A stretch of DNA of 64,000 bases from Nocardia flavorosea NBRC 108225 (GCF_001613385.1 NZ_BDCG01000023.1:156246-220245); one strand, 5' to 3'; counted from the first letter of the stretch, positions 35,042 to 43,457 are shown. Notes: generated by a model from the sequence alone, not told the origin. Program-made: numbers and translations.

Positions 35042-35965
35042 TCACCCGGTCAGCGCATCGAGAATGATCTGCGCCAGGAACTCCGGCGCGTCGCTCTGGA
35101 CGGAGTGGCCCGCCCGTTCGACGACGCGGATATCGATGGCCGGCAAGCGTCGGCGAAACTGCGCGATATCGTCGTCTCCGACGAATCTCGACGCGCCGCC
35201 GACGACCAGGGTTGTCGGTATCGAGAGGGTGTCGACATCCGCCCAGAGCGGCTCGAAATCGGCGCCGGACAGTTCGTCGTAGCGCCATGTCCATGATCCG
35301 TCCGGTAAGCGGCGCGCATTGTGCAGCACGCCGCGACGCAGATGTTCGCGGTCACGACCGGGCGCGCTCCGGACGGTGTGTTCGAACATCGACCCGAAGT
35401 CGGGGAACACCCGTTGCCCGCCGACGAGCACGGTGGTACCACGATTCACGTCGGACATGGCGGACTGTCTCCGGGTGACCGAAGGGGTCACGTCGATCAT
35501 CATCAACCGGCGTGCCAGATGTGGCGCCACGGCGGTGAGCCGCAGGGCGGTGAGTCCGCCCAGCGACATTCCCACCACCAGGTCGGCGTCCGGGGCCAGC
35601 TGTTCGAGCACGGGCGTGAGGGTGCGGGCGTTGGACCACGGCATGTAGTCACGGTCGGCCCGCCAGCTCGAGTGGCCGTGGCCCGGCAGATCCACGGCGA
35701 CGGCGGGCAGCCCGGTGGCCAGGATCGCGGAATCCCAGGTGTGGGCGTTCTGCCCGCCGCCGTGCAGGAACACCAGACGCGGTGTGCCCGCACCCCAGCG
35801 GAGCGCGCTGACCTTCCCGTCGGCGGTCGTGACCGACACCCGGCTGACCGGTGGAAGGTCACCGGTCAGCCCGATGGATCGGGCGTTCTCGCGCAGCAGG
35901 GCGAACTCCGACAAGGCAGCGAGTTCGTCGTCCACGCTGACCCCGGGAACGTCGTCGGAATGCAT
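35042..35965 (-). CDS. alpha/beta hydrolase
   Basis: 307 aa. The alpha/beta hydrolase core shows the oxyanion block VFLHGGGQNAHTW, nucleophile Ser in VVGMSLGGLTAL, acid Asp in the strand near VVGGASRFVGDDD, and His in VERAGHSVQSD. Substrate may be an ester, lactone or C-C bond (meta-cleavage-product-like). ATG 35965 is chosen because GGAG (35975-35972) precedes it by six bases; ATG 35971 overlaps that site. It is 37% or so alike by eye to the hydrolase at 38638 in the LHGGGQ and DxTPSV blocks, implying a paralogous pair; the percentage is only an impression. Confidence 0.88.
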   Translation of the reverse strand: MHSDDVPGVSVDDELAALSEFALLRENARSIGLTGDLPPVSRVSVTTADGKVSALRWGAGTPRLVFLHGGGQNAHTWDSAILATGLPAVAVDLPGHGHSSWRADRDYMPWSNARTLTPVLEQLAPDADLVVGMSLGGLTALRLTAVAPHLARRLMMIDVTPSVTRRQSAMSDVNRGTTVLVGGQRVFPDFGSMFEHTVRSAPGRDREHLRRGVLHNARRLPDGSWTWRYDELSGADFEPLWADVDTLSIPTTLVVGGASRFVGDDDIAQFRRRLPAIDIRVVERAGHSVQSDAPEFLAQIILDALTG

Positions 35966-36032
35966 CGACATCTCCGTCAATGGGTAGGGGACGGGGCCAT
36001 TGCGGCCCCGTCCGCTGAATGGCGACGCGTCG

Positions 36033-36245
36033 TCAGCGGGTCGCCGTTTCATCGGTATGTTGCCTCGCCCGCCGCAGACCTTCGGTGCGGTCGTCGACGA
36101 CGATCTCCCACCCCGAGCACGAGCAGGCACACCGGAAACCGCCCTCCGGGATCGGGATCACCGACTGCACATCGCAGCTACCCGAGGAGATCGCTTCCTG
36201 CATGAGCTCCAGCGGCGAGTCGTACATCACGTTGTCGTCGGACAT
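36033..36245 (-). CDS. 70-aa cysteine-containing small protein
   Basis: A small acidic protein with Cys24, Cys39, Cys41 and Cys43 (GGFRCACSCSGWEI). The clustered cysteines suggest metal binding (zinc or Fe-S), but no named family is recognised. ATG 36245 has the site AGGACCGAG. It lies 16 bp after the amidohydrolase gene and before the alpha/beta hydrolase gene on the same strand, so it is very likely cotranscribed with them and may act as an accessory or electron-transfer subunit. Confidence 0.7.
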   Translation of the reverse strand: MSDDNVMYDSPLELMQEAISSGSCDVQSVIPIPEGGFRCACSCSGWEIVVDDRTEGLRRARQHTDETATR

Positions 36246-36261
36246 CTGCTCGGTCCTGTCG

Positions 36262-37395
36262 TCAGGCGGCCGTCGGGACCGGCGGGACGGTCGGGAACAG
36301 CTCACGGAAAGCGCCGATGGTCACGCGTTCCCGCACCGCCGGGTCGGCATTGTCGAAGAGCTGGTGCAGGGTTTCCTGGGTGTGACCGAATGTGCCTTCC
36401 ATATGGGGGTAATCGCTACCCCACATGACATTGTCGTAGCCCATATAACTTGCTGCCGCCACTGCCGACTGGTCGTGCTGGAAGGAAGCGTAGACCTGGG
36501 AGTAGATGATTTCTCGCGGAGAGCGTTTCAGTTTGGGTCGCACCGCCATCTCGTGCTGGCGGTAGCCCTCCTCGATCCGGTCGGCGATGAAGGGGACCCA
36601 GGTGGCGCCGCCTTCGGAGATCAGTACCTTGAGGTCGGGGTGGCGGTCCAGTGCGCCGCTGGCCACGAGTTTGGTGACGGCCCGCTGTCCTCCGTAGGTG
36701 GTTTCGGTGTAGTTGAGTACGGCGCCCCCGGGGCCACGGAACTTCACTTCGCCGTGGCCTGAGCCGGAGGAGAGGTCGACGGGATCGGTGCCGATATGGA
36801 AGGCCAGGACCATGCCGGCGCGTTCGGCTGCGGTCCAGAACGGTTCCCAGACGTCCTGGTTGTAGTCCTTCTGCTGCGGATGGGGCTGCACGGGGAGGAA
36901 GACCGCGCGGTAGCCCATCTCGGCGATACGTTCGAGTTCGGCGACGGCGTCGCCGATATCGAGAGTGGATACCTGGCCGGCCGTCACCAGCCTGGGGGAA
37001 TGCTTCTCGATTTCCTCGTACGCCCAGTCGTTGCTGACACGTAGGGCCTCACGGAGGACCTCGGGGGTGCGGAAGGAAGAGCTCCACATACCCAGCGAGG
37101 GAAATACGAGTTCCGCCCAGACGCCCTCTTTGTCGAGATCTTTCATACGGAGAGACATATCCCGCGCGCCGGGGGCGCGATGGGTGGCCTCCAGGAATTC
37201 CTTGGCCCTGCCGGTCGGCAGTTTGCGGCGGAACGACATCCCGTCGATATGCACGGTCTCCCATTCCCCGTCGGGGTCTTTATCCGTGCGAGGAACCAGC
37301 TCGGCCAGCCGGGCGGGCAGGTTCTTCTGCCACAGGTCTTCGGGCTCCAGGAAATGCGAGTCACCGGAGTTCGCCCAGATCTTGGTCTCGGTCAT
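36262..37395 (-). CDS. amidohydrolase family 2 protein
   Basis: 377-aa metal-dependent TIM-barrel hydrolase/decarboxylase of the amidohydrolase-related (ACMSD-like) family. The D12-x-H14 motif (SGDSHFLEP), the barrel strand AGMVLAFHIGTD (metal His), LKVLISEGGATWVPF and the final MWGSDYPHMEG (metal Asp) are present. Family members decarboxylate or hydrolyse cyclic or aromatic acids. ATG 37395 follows AAGGGAGA. It leads the structural genes of a leftward operon and is preceded 37 bp upstream by a short frame with a strong ribosome site. Confidence 0.92.
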   Translation of the reverse strand: MTETKIWANSGDSHFLEPEDLWQKNLPARLAELVPRTDKDPDGEWETVHIDGMSFRRKLPTGRAKEFLEATHRAPGARDMSLRMKDLDKEGVWAELVFPSLGMWSSSFRTPEVLREALRVSNDWAYEEIEKHSPRLVTAGQVSTLDIGDAVAELERIAEMGYRAVFLPVQPHPQQKDYNQDVWEPFWTAAERAGMVLAFHIGTDPVDLSSGSGHGEVKFRGPGGAVLNYTETTYGGQRAVTKLVASGALDRHPDLKVLISEGGATWVPFIADRIEEGYRQHEMAVRPKLKRSPREIIYSQVYASFQHDQSAVAAASYMGYDNVMWGSDYPHMEGTFGHTQETLHQLFDNADPAVRERVTIGAFRELFPTVPPVPTAA

Positions 37396-37432
37396 TGTGT
37401 GTGTCTCCCTTCGGTACGACAGTTGATCGGGG

Positions 37433-37540
37433 CTACGCGGCAGGGTGGGACGGCTGCGGAGCCACCGGGAGGGCAGGTGATGGTGGTGGAACACGGTGCT
37501 CGATCGGGTATGCCGTGCCGCCGATGGTGACCCGCTGCAT
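37433..37540 (-). CDS. candidate 35-aa leader peptide
   Basis: ATG 37540 with AGGAGG four bases upstream starts a 35-codon frame, MQRVTIGGTAYPIEHR, then a Pro-rich tail ending SHPAA, stopping 37 bp before the amidohydrolase start. The Shine-Dalgarno is better than those of most real genes here. It may be a translated leader, a small protein or a peptide substrate. No Cys, no signal peptide and no mycofactocin-precursor ending (which would be a C-terminal Val-Tyr pair). Confidence 0.4.
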   Translation of the reverse strand: MQRVTIGGTAYPIEHRVPPPSPALPVAPQPSHPAA

Positions 37541-37566
37541 GGGACCTCCTGAATCAAGCCAACCAA

Positions 37567-37600
37567 AATAGGTATACCATTAAGTTATATTACGAGACTG
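37567..37600 (-). promoter_or_regulatory. AT-rich promoter of amidohydrolase operon
   Basis: The island reads, on the minus strand, TAATATAACTTAATGGTATACC. It contains the perfect 8-bp palindrome GGTATACC (37571-37578), whose TATACC is a plausible -10 element. Transcription would start about 25-30 bases before the 35-codon leader. Confidence 0.45.
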
Positions 37601-37636
37601 CTGAATGCTGATATGGCTCACGATCCGTCGCATCGG

Positions 37637-38422
37637 TCACTTGCCGATGTAGACCGGCGGCCGTTTCTCCAGGAAGGCGGCTCGCGCTTCGGCCGCATCC
37701 ACGGTGCTGTTGGCCAGGATCTGGGTGCGGTTCTCCACATCCAGTGCTGCGTCGAGGGACGGTGCATCGATATTGCGACGATAAACCTGCTTGGTCATCT
37801 TCTGGCCGAACGGGCTCAGTGCAACGATTCTGGCGAGCGTATCCTCGGTGACCGCGCCGGATTCGTCGTCGTCGACGACGGTGGTGACCAGGCCGAGTTC
37901 TAGGGCCTCGGCTGCCGACACCGTGCGGTTGGTGAGCATCCACTCCGCCGCTCGGCCCGCGCCGATCAGCCGGGGCAGGAAATAGCTGATCCCGCACTCG
38001 CCGGCGGACAGACCGATTCTCGGTGCGCCGATGAGAAAGCGTGCCGAGCGGCCCGCGAGCCGGATATCACCTGCCAAGCTCAACGCGAGCCCGGCCCCTG
38101 CTGCGGGACCGTTCACGGCGCTGACCACCGGGCACGGTGCCTGCGCAACAGCGAGAATCATCCGCCCGAACCGTTCTTGCATCGCCATTCCGTCGGCGTT
38201 GCTCCGGCCACGTTGGCGCTCGTCCGCGCCGGCGATATCGACTCCGGCGCAGAAGCCTCGTCCGTTGCCGGTGAGCAGCACGGCCCGGTGGGAAACGGCG
38301 TCGTTCAGGTGCCGGGTGATCGTGGAGACCATCTCCGGGGTCAGTGCATTGAGCCGTTCCGGCCGGTTGAAACGCACAACTCGTACGCCGTCGTCTCGAT
38401 CTTCCACGATGACATCCGTCAT
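37637..38422 (-). CDS. enoyl-CoA hydratase/isomerase family protein
   Basis: 261-aa crotonase. Oxyanion blocks GNGRGFCAGVDIAG and VNGPAAGAGLALSLAGDIRL. By hand alignment Glu144 is Ala (FLIGAPRIG) and the Glu164 position is kept (RAAEWMLTNRTVSA); SAGECGISYFLPRLIG carries a further acidic residue and a Cys. ATG 38422 is preferred over GTG/ATG further out because GGAGAGG precedes it by seven bases. It reads toward the amidohydrolase operon but has its own promoter region (38423-38637), shared divergently with an alpha/beta hydrolase. Confidence 0.9.
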   Translation of the reverse strand: MTDVIVEDRDDGVRVVRFNRPERLNALTPEMVSTITRHLNDAVSHRAVLLTGNGRGFCAGVDIAGADERQRGRSNADGMAMQERFGRMILAVAQAPCPVVSAVNGPAAGAGLALSLAGDIRLAGRSARFLIGAPRIGLSAGECGISYFLPRLIGAGRAAEWMLTNRTVSAAEALELGLVTTVVDDDESGAVTEDTLARIVALSPFGQKMTKQVYRRNIDAPSLDAALDVENRTQILANSTVDAAEARAAFLEKRPPVYIGK

Positions 38423-38473
38423 GTTCGGCCTCTCCGTCGTGTCCACCAGCAACTCGTGTCATACACCGGCATA

Positions 38474-38496
38474 TAGTGTGATAATTCTACTGTAGT
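38474..38496. promoter_or_regulatory. AT-rich divergent promoter island
   Basis: TATAGTGTGATAATTC followed by the palindrome CTAC-T-GTAG (38487-38495) lies between the divergent crotonase (38422) and hydrolase (38638) genes. It resembles the other AT-rich islands of the catabolic region in base composition and position. Confidence 0.4.
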
Positions 38497-38637
38497 TGTG
38501 CGCGGGTGAGTCGAACACCCTGGTCCGCGGACTCGACCCATCGATGTCGTGCGCCTCCATGTGTCGGGACGGCGTTCCGGGCAGGGCGCTGGGCGGTGAA
38601 CCGCCTCGACGAGCGAGACGAGCGGAGGAGTATCGAC

Positions 38638-39522
38638 GTGGATGAGCAACAGGGGGCAGTTGTGCCGGAATCAGTGAAGTTCCGTGGTGGTGCCGGATGG
38701 ATTGCGGCGGACCGTTTTCCCGGGCGTGGCCCGGCGCGTGGCACCGCGGTGATGTTGCACGGAGGTGGACAGACCCGCCATTCCTGGCGGCGCGCGGCCG
38801 CGAAGATCTCGGCGGGTGGCTGGGATGTCTACACCCTCGACGCGCGTGGACACGGTGGAAGTGATTGGGCGGCGGATGGTGATTACACGATAGATGCGTT
38901 GGTCGGCGACCTTCGACTCGTCCTCGGCCAACTGGAACACGAGACAGGCGACCCGATTCGGCCGGTGTTGTTCGGGGCATCGATGGGCGGTATGACCAGC
39001 CTGGTCACTGAGGGCGAGAATCCGGCATCGGCTCGCGGCCTGGTACTTGTCGATATCACTCCAAGCGTGGAACCGGAAGGGATAGCGCGCATCAGTGAAT
39101 TCATGCGCGGGGCGCCCGACGGTTTCGCCGATCTCGAAGAGGTCGCCGACGCGGTGGCGCGGTATCAGCCGAACAGGAAACGCCCCCGCAATCCGGAGGG
39201 GCTGCGCAAGAACGTTCGCCAAGGGGCGGACGGGCGACTGTATTGGCACTGGGATCCGGCTTTTCACCGACTCGGGGCCAATCTGGACAACCGCCGGGAC
39301 AATCACATTCGCACCGCGGCGGCCGCGGCACGGGTCGAGGTTCCGACACTGCTGGTCCGGGGCTCGGATTCCGATATCGTCAGCAGCAAGGGGATAGCAG
39401 AATTGTGCGATCTCATCCCGCATGCGAAGGTCACCGAGGTCGCGGGCGCCGGTCATATGGTGGTGGGGGACGACAATTCGGTGTTCGTGGAACGGGTCAA
39501 CGAGTTTCTCGAGTCGGTATGA
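38638..39522 (+). CDS. alpha/beta hydrolase
   Basis: 294 aa. Oxyanion block VMLHGGGQTRHSW, nucleophile Ser in FGASMGGMTSL, acid Asp in VRGSDSDIV, His in AGAGHMVVGDD. DARGHGGSDW is the usual beta4 turn. GTG 38638 is chosen from GGAGGAG (38625). The protein shares the LHGGGQ and VDITPSV blocks with the hydrolase at 35042 and probably arose from the same ancestor. It ends 25 bp from the convergent DUF4254-like gene. Confidence 0.88.
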   Translation: MDEQQGAVVPESVKFRGGAGWIAADRFPGRGPARGTAVMLHGGGQTRHSWRRAAAKISAGGWDVYTLDARGHGGSDWAADGDYTIDALVGDLRLVLGQLEHETGDPIRPVLFGASMGGMTSLVTEGENPASARGLVLVDITPSVEPEGIARISEFMRGAPDGFADLEEVADAVARYQPNRKRPRNPEGLRKNVRQGADGRLYWHWDPAFHRLGANLDNRRDNHIRTAAAAARVEVPTLLVRGSDSDIVSSKGIAELCDLIPHAKVTEVAGAGHMVVGDDNSVFVERVNEFLESV

Positions 39523-39547
39523 ACGGGCCGGCGCCGCTCCGTGCGCG

Positions 39548-40117
39548 CTACGCGCGTGGCAACCACGGCTGGCGAAGTGCTGCCGGCCGGGTCAGGTCTG
39601 TGTAATGGTCGGCGAGTGCCGCTGTCTGCCTGCACATCAGGCGTACCCGGTCGTCGGCGCCCCCGAGGTGTCGCAGCGCTCGATGTAGCTCGACCGAGGC
39701 GCGGGCGATCCGCTCGATCGTGCGTCCGATCGCACGTATGTCCTCGGCGGGCAGGTGCGGCAGCGCGGCCGTCAGCAGCGTCTCGAGGCGGTCGAGGATG
39801 TTGTCACAGGATGGGCGTATGTCCGTGTACGCCATCTTGCTGATATCCGTGGCATGCAGCTCTGCGAGGCGCAGTGCATAACTCGAGACCAGCCGGGCGA
39901 GTGGACCTCCCGCCGCGTCGACCGAATGCCCCCGCACCGCCCGCAGTAGTTCGAGCGAGGTCGGTAGCACGGCCCCGGCCTCGATATCGGTGCGGGTGGC
40001 GTGCATACCGGCGATCCGCGTCTTCGTCACGAGTTTCGGCCGAGCCGGGTTCGACGGTGTGAGAGCGGGTCGGCGCCTGCACTCCTCTTCCGGTGTTGAT
40101 ACGTCCCGGTCACGCAA
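39548..40117 (-). CDS. DUF4254-like helical protein
   Basis: 189-aa mostly alpha-helical protein with no membrane segment. The pattern LPTSLELLRAVRG, then ...NILDRLETLLTAAL, TIERIARASVELHRALRH and RQTAALADHYTDL resembles actinobacterial DUF4254 proteins; assignment is by eye. TTG 40117 is supported by GAAGGAG immediately upstream and is the only sensible start. Conserved Cys are not clustered (C13, C104-like, C159-like). It has its own AT-rich promoter island and diverges from a zinc-ribbon-like gene. Function unknown. Confidence 0.6.
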   Translation of the reverse strand: MRDRDVSTPEEECRRRPALTPSNPARPKLVTKTRIAGMHATRTDIEAGAVLPTSLELLRAVRGHSVDAAGGPLARLVSSYALRLAELHATDISKMAYTDIRPSCDNILDRLETLLTAALPHLPAEDIRAIGRTIERIARASVELHRALRHLGGADDRVRLMCRQTAALADHYTDLTRPAALRQPWLPRA

Positions 40118-40152
40118 CTATCTCCTTCGACTTCCGTGGCCTGTTGGCGACC

Positions 40153-40185
40153 ATGCTGATATAGCATAACTAATGCACCTATTGT
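40153..40185 (-). promoter_or_regulatory. operator-like inverted repeat before DUF4254-like gene
   Basis: ATGCT-GATAT-AGCAT (40153-40167) has the same 5-5-5 architecture as the repeat at 21602-21616. It lies 36 bp before the TTG start and next to TTAGTTAT (minus strand, 40175-40168). Confidence 0.45.
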
Positions 40186-40508
40186 GACCATCCTGGCTCC
40201 CGAGGGAGCGCCATCTATATGAGCTGATCGCCGGTGGCCGCCGGTCAGCTCGGCGGCCTGTCTCCTCGGCCGGATGTGCAGTTTCCGCCGGTCGCCCTGG
40301 TGGTGTCGGGGCCGGGTCGGCCGCCCTGGTGGGTGGGGGATATCGACTGCGCTGTGAGGCTGTTCCATCGGTATCGCTTCCCGTCGGGTCATATTTTCGT
40401 TACAGTGTAATGTATTAGATATATCGCGGATGATCGTTCGGCCGGAGGCGGCGGTTGCGCTCGCCGACATCACCGGTGATACCGGAACAGCGGCGGAAGG
40501 AGTCGGAG
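40168..40508 (+). other. intergenic region with second promoter island
   Basis: No gene is supported between the divergent genes. The stretch 40401-40425 (TACAGTGTAATGTATTAG then ATATATC) is AT-rich, carries TACA-N6-TGTA (40401-40414) and is the likely promoter of the gene at 40509. The middle (40200-40390) is GC-rich and contains two near copies of GCCCTGGTGG (about 40298 and 40331). Confidence 0.4.
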
Positions 40509-40874
40509 ATGGTCTTCGTTTCACCATGGGATTCGGGCGTGCAGACGTCCGGGGCGGCTGGTGCAGGGAATGAACAGCGCGGGGATCGCGATGGCCGGGA
40601 AGGTCGTGCGGTGGTGGCCCGATCGTCGGTCCATGAGGTGCTGGACTATTTCGAGAACTGCCCGCAGTGCGGATATTCCGCCACGGCTACCGCAGTGATT
40701 CGAGAGCTGGTGGGCGGGAAGGTCGAGACCGAGGTGTACGTCAGCTGCGGTTTGCCTTGCAGATGGACCGGCGCACCTCGGATCCCGGTAGAGGAGTTGG
40801 GTCGTCGTAGGGTGAAGAGGCGCACCGGCCGCGGGGCGTCCGGATTCCTCGCCGGTACCGGGCGCGACCGCTGA
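40509..40874 (+). CDS. small zinc-ribbon-like protein
   Basis: 121 aa. After a disordered 35-residue N-terminus the protein has C51-x2-C54 (NCPQCGYSA) and C80-x3-C84 (SCGLPCRW), the spacing of a zinc ribbon, followed by a basic Arg/Gly tail (RRRVKRRTGRGASG). ATG 40509 has AAGGAG six bases upstream. It might be a DNA-binding or protein-binding adaptor and is one of only two island genes with any hint of a regulatory role. No family is recognised. Confidence 0.6.
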   Translation: MVFVSPWDSGVQTSGAAGAGNEQRGDRDGREGRAVVARSSVHEVLDYFENCPQCGYSATATAVIRELVGGKVETEVYVSCGLPCRWTGAPRIPVEELGRRRVKRRTGRGASGFLAGTGRDR

Positions 40875-41099
40875 GGGCTTCGCCCTGCGCAGTCTGCCGC
40901 CCACGCGGTGAGGGAATCTGATCTGCGTCGGGTTCTTCTCGGGTCCGCTCCGTAGCGTCCGGCGCCGAGGGTAATGCGCTGGGTAGTTGTGTCTGCCACG
41001 CCGATTCGGTTGTGTAAGAACGCCAATCGAATGCTGAGGCCCATGTGCCGCACCGCGAGCCTGCAAACATGCGACTGTTCCATCACATATGTACGGACA

Positions 41100-41126
41100 A
41101 TTAGTGCAATTATCTTGACATATACC
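41100..41126 (+). promoter_or_regulatory. AT-rich promoter island before MaoC/CoA-transferase operon
   Basis: ATTAGTGCAATTATCTTGAC runs into TATACC (41121-41126). TTGACA at 41115-41120 is a perfect -35 hexamer but no -10 follows at 17 bp. The TTAGTGCAATTAT block nearly repeats TTAGAGCAATTAT at 31283. The flanking 40875-41099 holds no gene. Confidence 0.45.
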
Positions 41127-41235
41127 TGCAGCTGCTGCGAGTATCGATTCCATCGAACCGGGTCCGTGCTGTAGACGCACGCGGCGGACCGGTGGGCCGG
41201 GTGTGCGTATCGAGACGGATTGAGGTAGTCCACGC

Positions 41236-42252
41236 GTGGCAATGGATCAATCGGCGAACGGGAAGTACGTGGGCGGTCCGTATTTCGATGACCTGGAACA
41301 CGGTGCCGTCTTCGATTCGGCCCCTGCTGTCACGCTGACCAGCGGGCTGGCGGCGGCCCACCAGGCGATTATCGGCGACCGTCTCCGCCTGCCGCTCGAT
41401 ACCGGGCTGTCCGAGGCCGTAACCGGTTCGGCCGCGCCGGTGGCGCATCCGGCGCTCGTATGGGATATCGCGATCGGCCAGTCGACCTCGGCGACCCATC
41501 ACGTCAAGGCCAACCTGTTCTACCGGGGATTGCAGTTCCATCGTTTCCCTGTCCTGGGCGATACGTTGTACACCAGAACCGAAGTGGTGGGGCTGCGCGA
41601 GAACTCGCACAAACCGGGGCGCGCGCCGACCGGGCTGGCCGCACTGCGGATCACCTCCACCGACCAGCAGGGCCGCACCGTCCTGGATTTCCATCGCTGC
41701 GCGATGCTCCCACTGAGTGCCGAGGCCGCCGCGGACAGAACGCGCCGAGCCGATGACCTGGCGACGGTCGGTGCAGGCGATCTCCTGCGGCCCGATGCGG
41801 CCGGGGACTGGAATCTCGACGTGTTCCGGCAGCGGGTACCCGGACCGCACGGCGAATCCGCGCCGGTGGGCACGGTGTTCCGCAGCAGCGGCGATGTCGT
41901 ATCGAGTGCACCGGAACTGGCCCGGCTGACCCTCAACATCGCCGCCGTCCATCACGACGAGCGCGCCGGCGAGGCCGGGCGCCTGGTCTACGGCGGGCAC
42001 ACCATCGGACTCGCGCTGAGCCAGGCGACCCGGGCGCTGCCGAACCTGGTCACGGTGCTGGACTGGGAATCGTGTGAGCACACCGGCCCGGTGCGCGAAG
42101 GGGACACTCTCACCAGCGAACTGCGCATCGAAGGCGCCGAAGAGCTCGAGCGGGGGACCGCGCTGCGATTGCGCTCGATTGTGTACGCGCACGATGCGAC
42201 GGCACCGGATCGACCGGTATTGGACTGGCGATTCACGGGGTTGATGGCATGA
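41236..42252 (+). CDS. MaoC-family dehydratase, double-hotdog type
   Basis: 338-aa protein with two hotdog halves, resembling the Mch/beta-methylmalyl-CoA or mesaconyl-CoA dehydratase-type MaoC proteins. The N-terminal half has YFDDLEHGAVFDSAPAVTLT, a typical opening, and the C-terminal half LVYGGHTIGLALSQATRALP, which replaces the usual FAHGM segment. Expected reaction: hydration of a branched unsaturated CoA ester or dehydration of the hydroxyacyl-CoA. Start GTG 41236 with GAGGT upstream; ATG 41242 is possible. Its stop overlaps the CoA-transferase start. Confidence 0.85.
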   Translation: MAMDQSANGKYVGGPYFDDLEHGAVFDSAPAVTLTSGLAAAHQAIIGDRLRLPLDTGLSEAVTGSAAPVAHPALVWDIAIGQSTSATHHVKANLFYRGLQFHRFPVLGDTLYTRTEVVGLRENSHKPGRAPTGLAALRITSTDQQGRTVLDFHRCAMLPLSAEAAADRTRRADDLATVGAGDLLRPDAAGDWNLDVFRQRVPGPHGESAPVGTVFRSSGDVVSSAPELARLTLNIAAVHHDERAGEAGRLVYGGHTIGLALSQATRALPNLVTVLDWESCEHTGPVREGDTLTSELRIEGAEELERGTALRLRSIVYAHDATAPDRPVLDWRFTGLMA

Positions 42253-43457
42253 CGTCGCTGCCCCTCACCGGCGTACGGATCGTCGAGGTATCGAGTTTCG
42301 TCGCCTCCCCGCTGTGCGGCCTCACGCTCTCCCAGTTGGGTGCCGAAGTCATTCGAATCGATCCGATCGGTGGCGCGGGAGACAAGAATCGCTGGCCGCT
42401 CACCGCTTCCGGGGAAAGTATCTACTGGACCGGACTCAACCGCGGAAAACGGTCGGTGACCTGCGATATGCGCAGTCAGGAGGGGCAGCGCCTGGTGCAG
42501 CGCCTGATCACCGCGCCGGGGGGCGGCGTGCTGGTGACCAACGCCGGTGGCCGCGACTGGCTGAGCCATGCGGCGCTGAGCGCACTACGCCCGGATGTCA
42601 TCACCCTGCAGCTCACCGGCACCCCGGACGGCGGTGCGGCCGTAGACTACACGGTGAACGCGGCCACCGGATTTCCGCTGATCACCGGCCCGGCCGACCA
42701 TAACGCTCCGGTCAATCATGTGCTGCCCGCCTGGGACGTCGCGGCGGGTCTGTACGCCGCGCTGGCCCTCGTATCGGCGGTGCGACGACGCGAGCAGGCC
42801 GGACAGGGCGCCGAAATCCACCTGCCGCTCTCGGATGTGGCGTTGGCGATTTCCGGGTATCTGGGATATCTCACCGAGGTCCAGATCAACGGTGCCGGCC
42901 GGGAACCGTCCGGTAACGCGGTGTACGGCACGTACGGCAACGATTTCGTCACCGCAGACGGCGTGCGTTTCATGATCGTGGCGCTCACCCCCCGGCATAT
43001 GCGTGACCTGGTCCGGGTCACCGAACGGACAGCGGTGATCGAAGCGCTGGAACAGGCATTGGGCGCCGACTTCTCGACCGACGGCGATCGCTACCGCCAT
43101 CGCGAGGTACTCAACGCCCTTTTCGCCTCCTGGTTCGCCGAACACACCGCAGCCGAAGTCGAGGAGACGTTGCGAACCAGCTCGGTACTGTTCGAGCGCT
43201 ACCGCAGTTTCGAGGAGCTGGTGACCGGCGGAGAGCTCGATACCAACCCGCTGTTCTCCGAACTGGACCAGCCTCGAATCGGCACGTACCTGGCGGCGGG
43301 TCTGCCGGCACGGTTCGACGGTGGCCACTTCGGGGCCGGCGCCGCGCCACTGCTGGGCGCCGACGGCGCCGCGGTGGTGCGGGAATTGCTCGGGTCGGCG
43401 CAGGCCGATATCGACGACCTGATCGCACACGGATATCTCGGCGGGCCGCCAGAGTGA
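42249..43457 (+). CDS. CaiB/BaiF family III CoA-transferase
   Basis: 402 aa, normal length. Motifs: GVRIVEVSSFVASPLCGLTL, GAEVIRIDPIGGAGD, YWTGLNRGKRSVTCDM and catalytic Asp163 in PAWDVAAGLYAALALVSA. The N-terminal RIDPIGGAGDKNRWP form is like the mesaconate/2-methylfumarate and alpha-methylacyl-CoA group, which fits the preceding dehydratase. It overlaps that gene by 4 bp; an acyl-CoA dehydrogenase pair follows after 79 bp. Confidence 0.92.
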   Translation: MTSLPLTGVRIVEVSSFVASPLCGLTLSQLGAEVIRIDPIGGAGDKNRWPLTASGESIYWTGLNRGKRSVTCDMRSQEGQRLVQRLITAPGGGVLVTNAGGRDWLSHAALSALRPDVITLQLTGTPDGGAAVDYTVNAATGFPLITGPADHNAPVNHVLPAWDVAAGLYAALALVSAVRRREQAGQGAEIHLPLSDVALAISGYLGYLTEVQINGAGREPSGNAVYGTYGNDFVTADGVRFMIVALTPRHMRDLVRVTERTAVIEALEQALGADFSTDGDRYRHREVLNALFASWFAEHTAAEVEETLRTSSVLFERYRSFEELVTGGELDTNPLFSELDQPRIGTYLAAGLPARFDGGHFGAGAAPLLGADGAAVVRELLGSAQADIDDLIAHGYLGGPPE

